DNA of 42,385 bases, from assembly GCA_037386965.1 (NCBI GenBank), contig JARRLN010000010.1:1-42385 (forward strand), in the 5' to 3' direction. Each line of letters starts with the position of its first letter. The stretch's first letter is position 1. Below, one piece after another: positions 40,828 to 42,385 of the stretch. The DNA comes from Nitrospirota bacterium (GTDB lineage: Bacteria; Nitrospirota; Thermodesulfovibrionia; Thermodesulfovibrionales; JdFR-86). A program made the position numbers and the translations under genes. The notes below the pieces were generated by a model that was not told the DNA's origin, made no database searches, and worked only from the letters and a program-made list of their open reading frames with translations.

Positions 40828-41421
40828 TCACTCGAAAAAATCACCGCCTTTCGCTGTCGGATTGTCCAGGCCATCTACCTGAGAGCCTCTTCTCTTCTCG
40901 TCTGCAATAGTGGCCAGAGTATTCACTTGACCAAAAAGATATAAAGGATCTCCATCGTGCCCGAATCCGAACAGAACGTAAGACTCGTCCATTTCTTTCG
41001 TTATGTTCCTAAGGAAGATAATTTTATAATCTTCGATCTTTAAGTCTTCTACTGTATTCATCAACGGACACGGCTGTCGCCAAAGGCTGATCAAGCGTGA
41101 TATGAAGGATAAGTCGCTGGTCCTGAAGTAAACGTCGAGATGACCTCCGTAATAGCTTCTGTGCTTAACATTTCGCCATCTCAACTGTTCGCGATAGAGA
41201 TTCTTGATGATTTCCTTCTCGATGACCTCTGGTTCTTCCTCATGTGGTGGAAATATATAAATCGTCTCTATGGAATCAATATTATTCTCAATCAAGGGCC
41301 AGACATCTCGGTGGAAAACAGGCAGATCATCGTATCCTTGAGGATTATTTTCTGAATATGAAGTACATTCCAGAAAATATATCCGCTCATCGGGCTGCAG
41401 CATCATTTCACTAGACCACAT
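40828..41421 (-). CDS. Hypothetical protein, low GC
   Basis: 197 residues with no membrane segment or signal peptide and no family I recognise. The sequence is acidic and aromatic (IYFLECTSYSENNPQGYDDLPVF, IETIYIFPPHEEEPEVIEKEI). The C-terminal region reads DESYVLFGFGHDGDPLYLFG. GAGGT abuts the ATG at 41421; an internal ATG pair at 41406/41403 is also possible. It is clearly lower in GC than the rest of the window and forms a pair with the next gene, which suggests horizontal arrival. Confidence 0.55.
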   Translation of the reverse strand: MWSSEMMLQPDERIYFLECTSYSENNPQGYDDLPVFHRDVWPLIENNIDSIETIYIFPPHEEEPEVIEKEIIKNLYREQLRWRNVKHRSYYGGHLDVYFRTSDLSFISRLISLWRQPCPLMNTVEDLKIEDYKIIFLRNITKEMDESYVLFGFGHDGDPLYLFGQVNTLATIADEKRRGSQVDGLDNPTAKGGDFFE

Positions 41422-41448
41422 ACCTCAATGTTCTTGAAATAAAATCCT

Positions 41449-41865
41449 CTAATTTCTAGCCTTCGAGTCATAGGTCGATTTTTTGAACAATTGCAGGAGC
41501 AAGATGAAAATGCCACCCTGATCCGCCTTTCCAAGTCCCTTTGCCCAATAACCTAATTGTCCTCTTTCGCCCTCCCTCAGAAGAGACACAACTTTATCTA
41601 CAAAAGCCTTTATGAGTTCATCTTCTGTCCTATAATCCGGAGCTTCAAAGCACTGTGTCCCAGTATCAGATTTGACGTCAGCGGAGTCATCATAGATCCA
41701 TATGGAAATATCGCCAATAATTGCTTCAATGAAGGTTTCGGCTTCCGAAAATGATGTAGGCGCTCCTTCTACAATTTTTCTGTCCGTAATGTGAACACCG
41801 TGGAGAGCAAGTCGTCTTGCCAGTTCTCCCTCGCATTTTTCCTGAAAAGGATTTAATTCGGTCAT
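41449..41865 (-). CDS. Hypothetical protein, low GC
   Basis: 138 residues from ATG 41865, with AAGGA nine bases upstream (a TTG two codons earlier is in frame). The sequence is soluble: MTELNPFQEKCEGELARRL, IEAIIGDISIWIYDDSADV, FEAPDYRTEDELIKAFVDKV. The mixed acidic helix-strand pattern is like small accessory or immunity-type proteins of mobile DNA, but no family is assigned. It lies 27 bases upstream of the 40828 gene in the same direction, so the two are probably one operon. Confidence 0.6.
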   Translation of the reverse strand: MTELNPFQEKCEGELARRLALHGVHITDRKIVEGAPTSFSEAETFIEAIIGDISIWIYDDSADVKSDTGTQCFEAPDYRTEDELIKAFVDKVVSLLREGERGQLGYWAKGLGKADQGGIFILLLQLFKKSTYDSKARN

Positions 41866-41871
41866 GATCAA

Positions 41872-42257
41872 CTATCCTTGTTATCTTATCTTCCTAAAAG
41901 CAAAGTTCCTCTGGCGTGACGGCCTGCTACCTGGTTCCGCGTGTTCTACTAACTATAGTTGTAAAAGTCAAGTCTTTTTTACCATCTATTGCGGCCGTGC
42001 TTTGATTAGTCGAGATATTCACAGAAGGCTAGGAAAGAATTGTTGCAGGATACGAGAAGGAATCCTCGGGACTTTCATAATCTCCGCGGGTGCAGGGTCC
42101 TGGATGTAATCTATATTTCCTGATGACTAATGTCAACCGTTTGTTACAGGAAGGAAGACAAATAGCAGAGTTGAAATTATTTAAAACCGTTGGTGACGAT
42201 TTGGTGACGGTTTTTCGTGCACAAAAAGGGAGGCAACACGTTGAATAAAGAAAAAGG
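41872..42257. other. AT-rich intergenic stretch next to the attachment-like site
   Basis: No gene is supported here. The stretch contains two direct TTGGTGACG copies (listed separately) and leads into the tRNA fragment. Confidence 0.5.
42190..42209. repeat. Two direct copies of TTGGTGACG, 11-bp period
   Basis: Copies at 42190-42198 and 42201-42209 repeat with an 11-base period, about one helical turn, roughly 50-60 bases from the tRNA-end fragment. Such repeats could be arm-type binding sites for a tyrosine recombinase; this is inference. Confidence 0.5.
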
Positions 42258-42279
42258 TGGCGGAGAGGTGGGATTCGAA
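42258..42279 (-). other. tRNA 3'-end fragment, probable att site of an integrated element
   Basis: On the minus strand these 22 bases read as a T-loop (TTCGAATCCCAC), then an acceptor arm (CTCTCCGCCA), as in a tRNA-Ser/Leu-type 3' end. The 5' side of the T-stem does not pair properly, and no matching acceptor 5' strand (GGAGAGG) follows at higher coordinates. It is therefore a fragment and not a tRNA gene. Integrases commonly recombine at exactly this tRNA segment. The intact tRNA and any integrase would lie outside the window. A GCCCGG/CCGGGC hairpin follows at about 42325-42343. Confidence 0.65.
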
Positions 42280-42385
42280 AACACCACGCCTATTTAAAAA
42301 TCAATACCTTAGGTGCGCTCATTGCCCGGCCATTGTCCGGGCCTTCCTCATGCCTTGGAAAATCAACGTTTTTCTTGTACTCTAT

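Noticed and set aside
42258-42330. Complete tRNA gene
   Set aside because: Only the 3' T-loop and acceptor strand are present; no 5' acceptor strand or anticodon arm can be folded.

Overview
The window is about 42 kb of GC-rich bacterial DNA. The first ~30 kb, almost all on the minus strand, is one very large extracellular electron transfer locus. I count ten multiheme c-type cytochrome genes with about 119 canonical CXXCH motifs plus seven CX3CH or CX5CH variants. The style (OmcS-like cytochromes, diheme-repeat cytochromes, NHL and YVTN propellers, lipoprotein PPIase, a sigma-54 promoter) suggests an anaerobic metal- or electrode-respiring bacterium, for example Nitrospirota or Desulfobacterota. 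The sequence alone does not fix the phylum.

Layout, right to left in the direction of transcription. A pseudo-peptidase/ChaN-like/PDZ fusion (29886-26827) precedes a 35-heme cytochrome made of 15 diheme repeats (26727-24160). Five OmcS-like six- or seven-site cytochromes follow (24091-18089), one behind a consensus sigma-54 promoter. Next is a probable assembly/export operon: NHL protein, DUF4382/YVTN lipoprotein, outer-membrane beta-barrel, three CsgG/GNA1162-like lipoproteins and a parvulin lipoprotein (17920-9010). A strong sigma-70 promoter then leads into four more cytochromes: a 21-23-heme lipoprotein with an apparent frameshift, a 16-heme protein, an OmcS-like head fused to a multiheme tail, and a 7-heme miniature of the 35-heme protein. 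A polytopic GT-C-like membrane protein closes the block (2457-625). The start of a response regulator lies at the extreme left edge.

A plausible model, which is inference, is this. The OmcS-like proteins polymerise into extracellular heme wires. The long repeat cytochromes and the lipoprotein cytochrome carry electrons across the periplasm and outer membrane. The barrel, CsgG-like lipoproteins and PPIase fold or export them.

From 30 to 38 kb the content is ordinary: a candidate selenoprotein with an in-frame TGA and a SECIS-like hairpin, a DUF6448 protein, a zinc/manganese-type ABC transporter, a small HTH regulator, two sensor histidine kinases, a phosphoribosyltransferase, a DUF2231-like membrane protein and a ferritin-like/YHS protein. 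From 38 to 42.4 kb the DNA becomes less GC-rich and disordered. It holds remnants of asparagine synthase and of an AcuC-type deacetylase, two unrecognised genes, and finally a 22-bp tRNA 3'-end fragment that looks like an attachment site of an integrated element.
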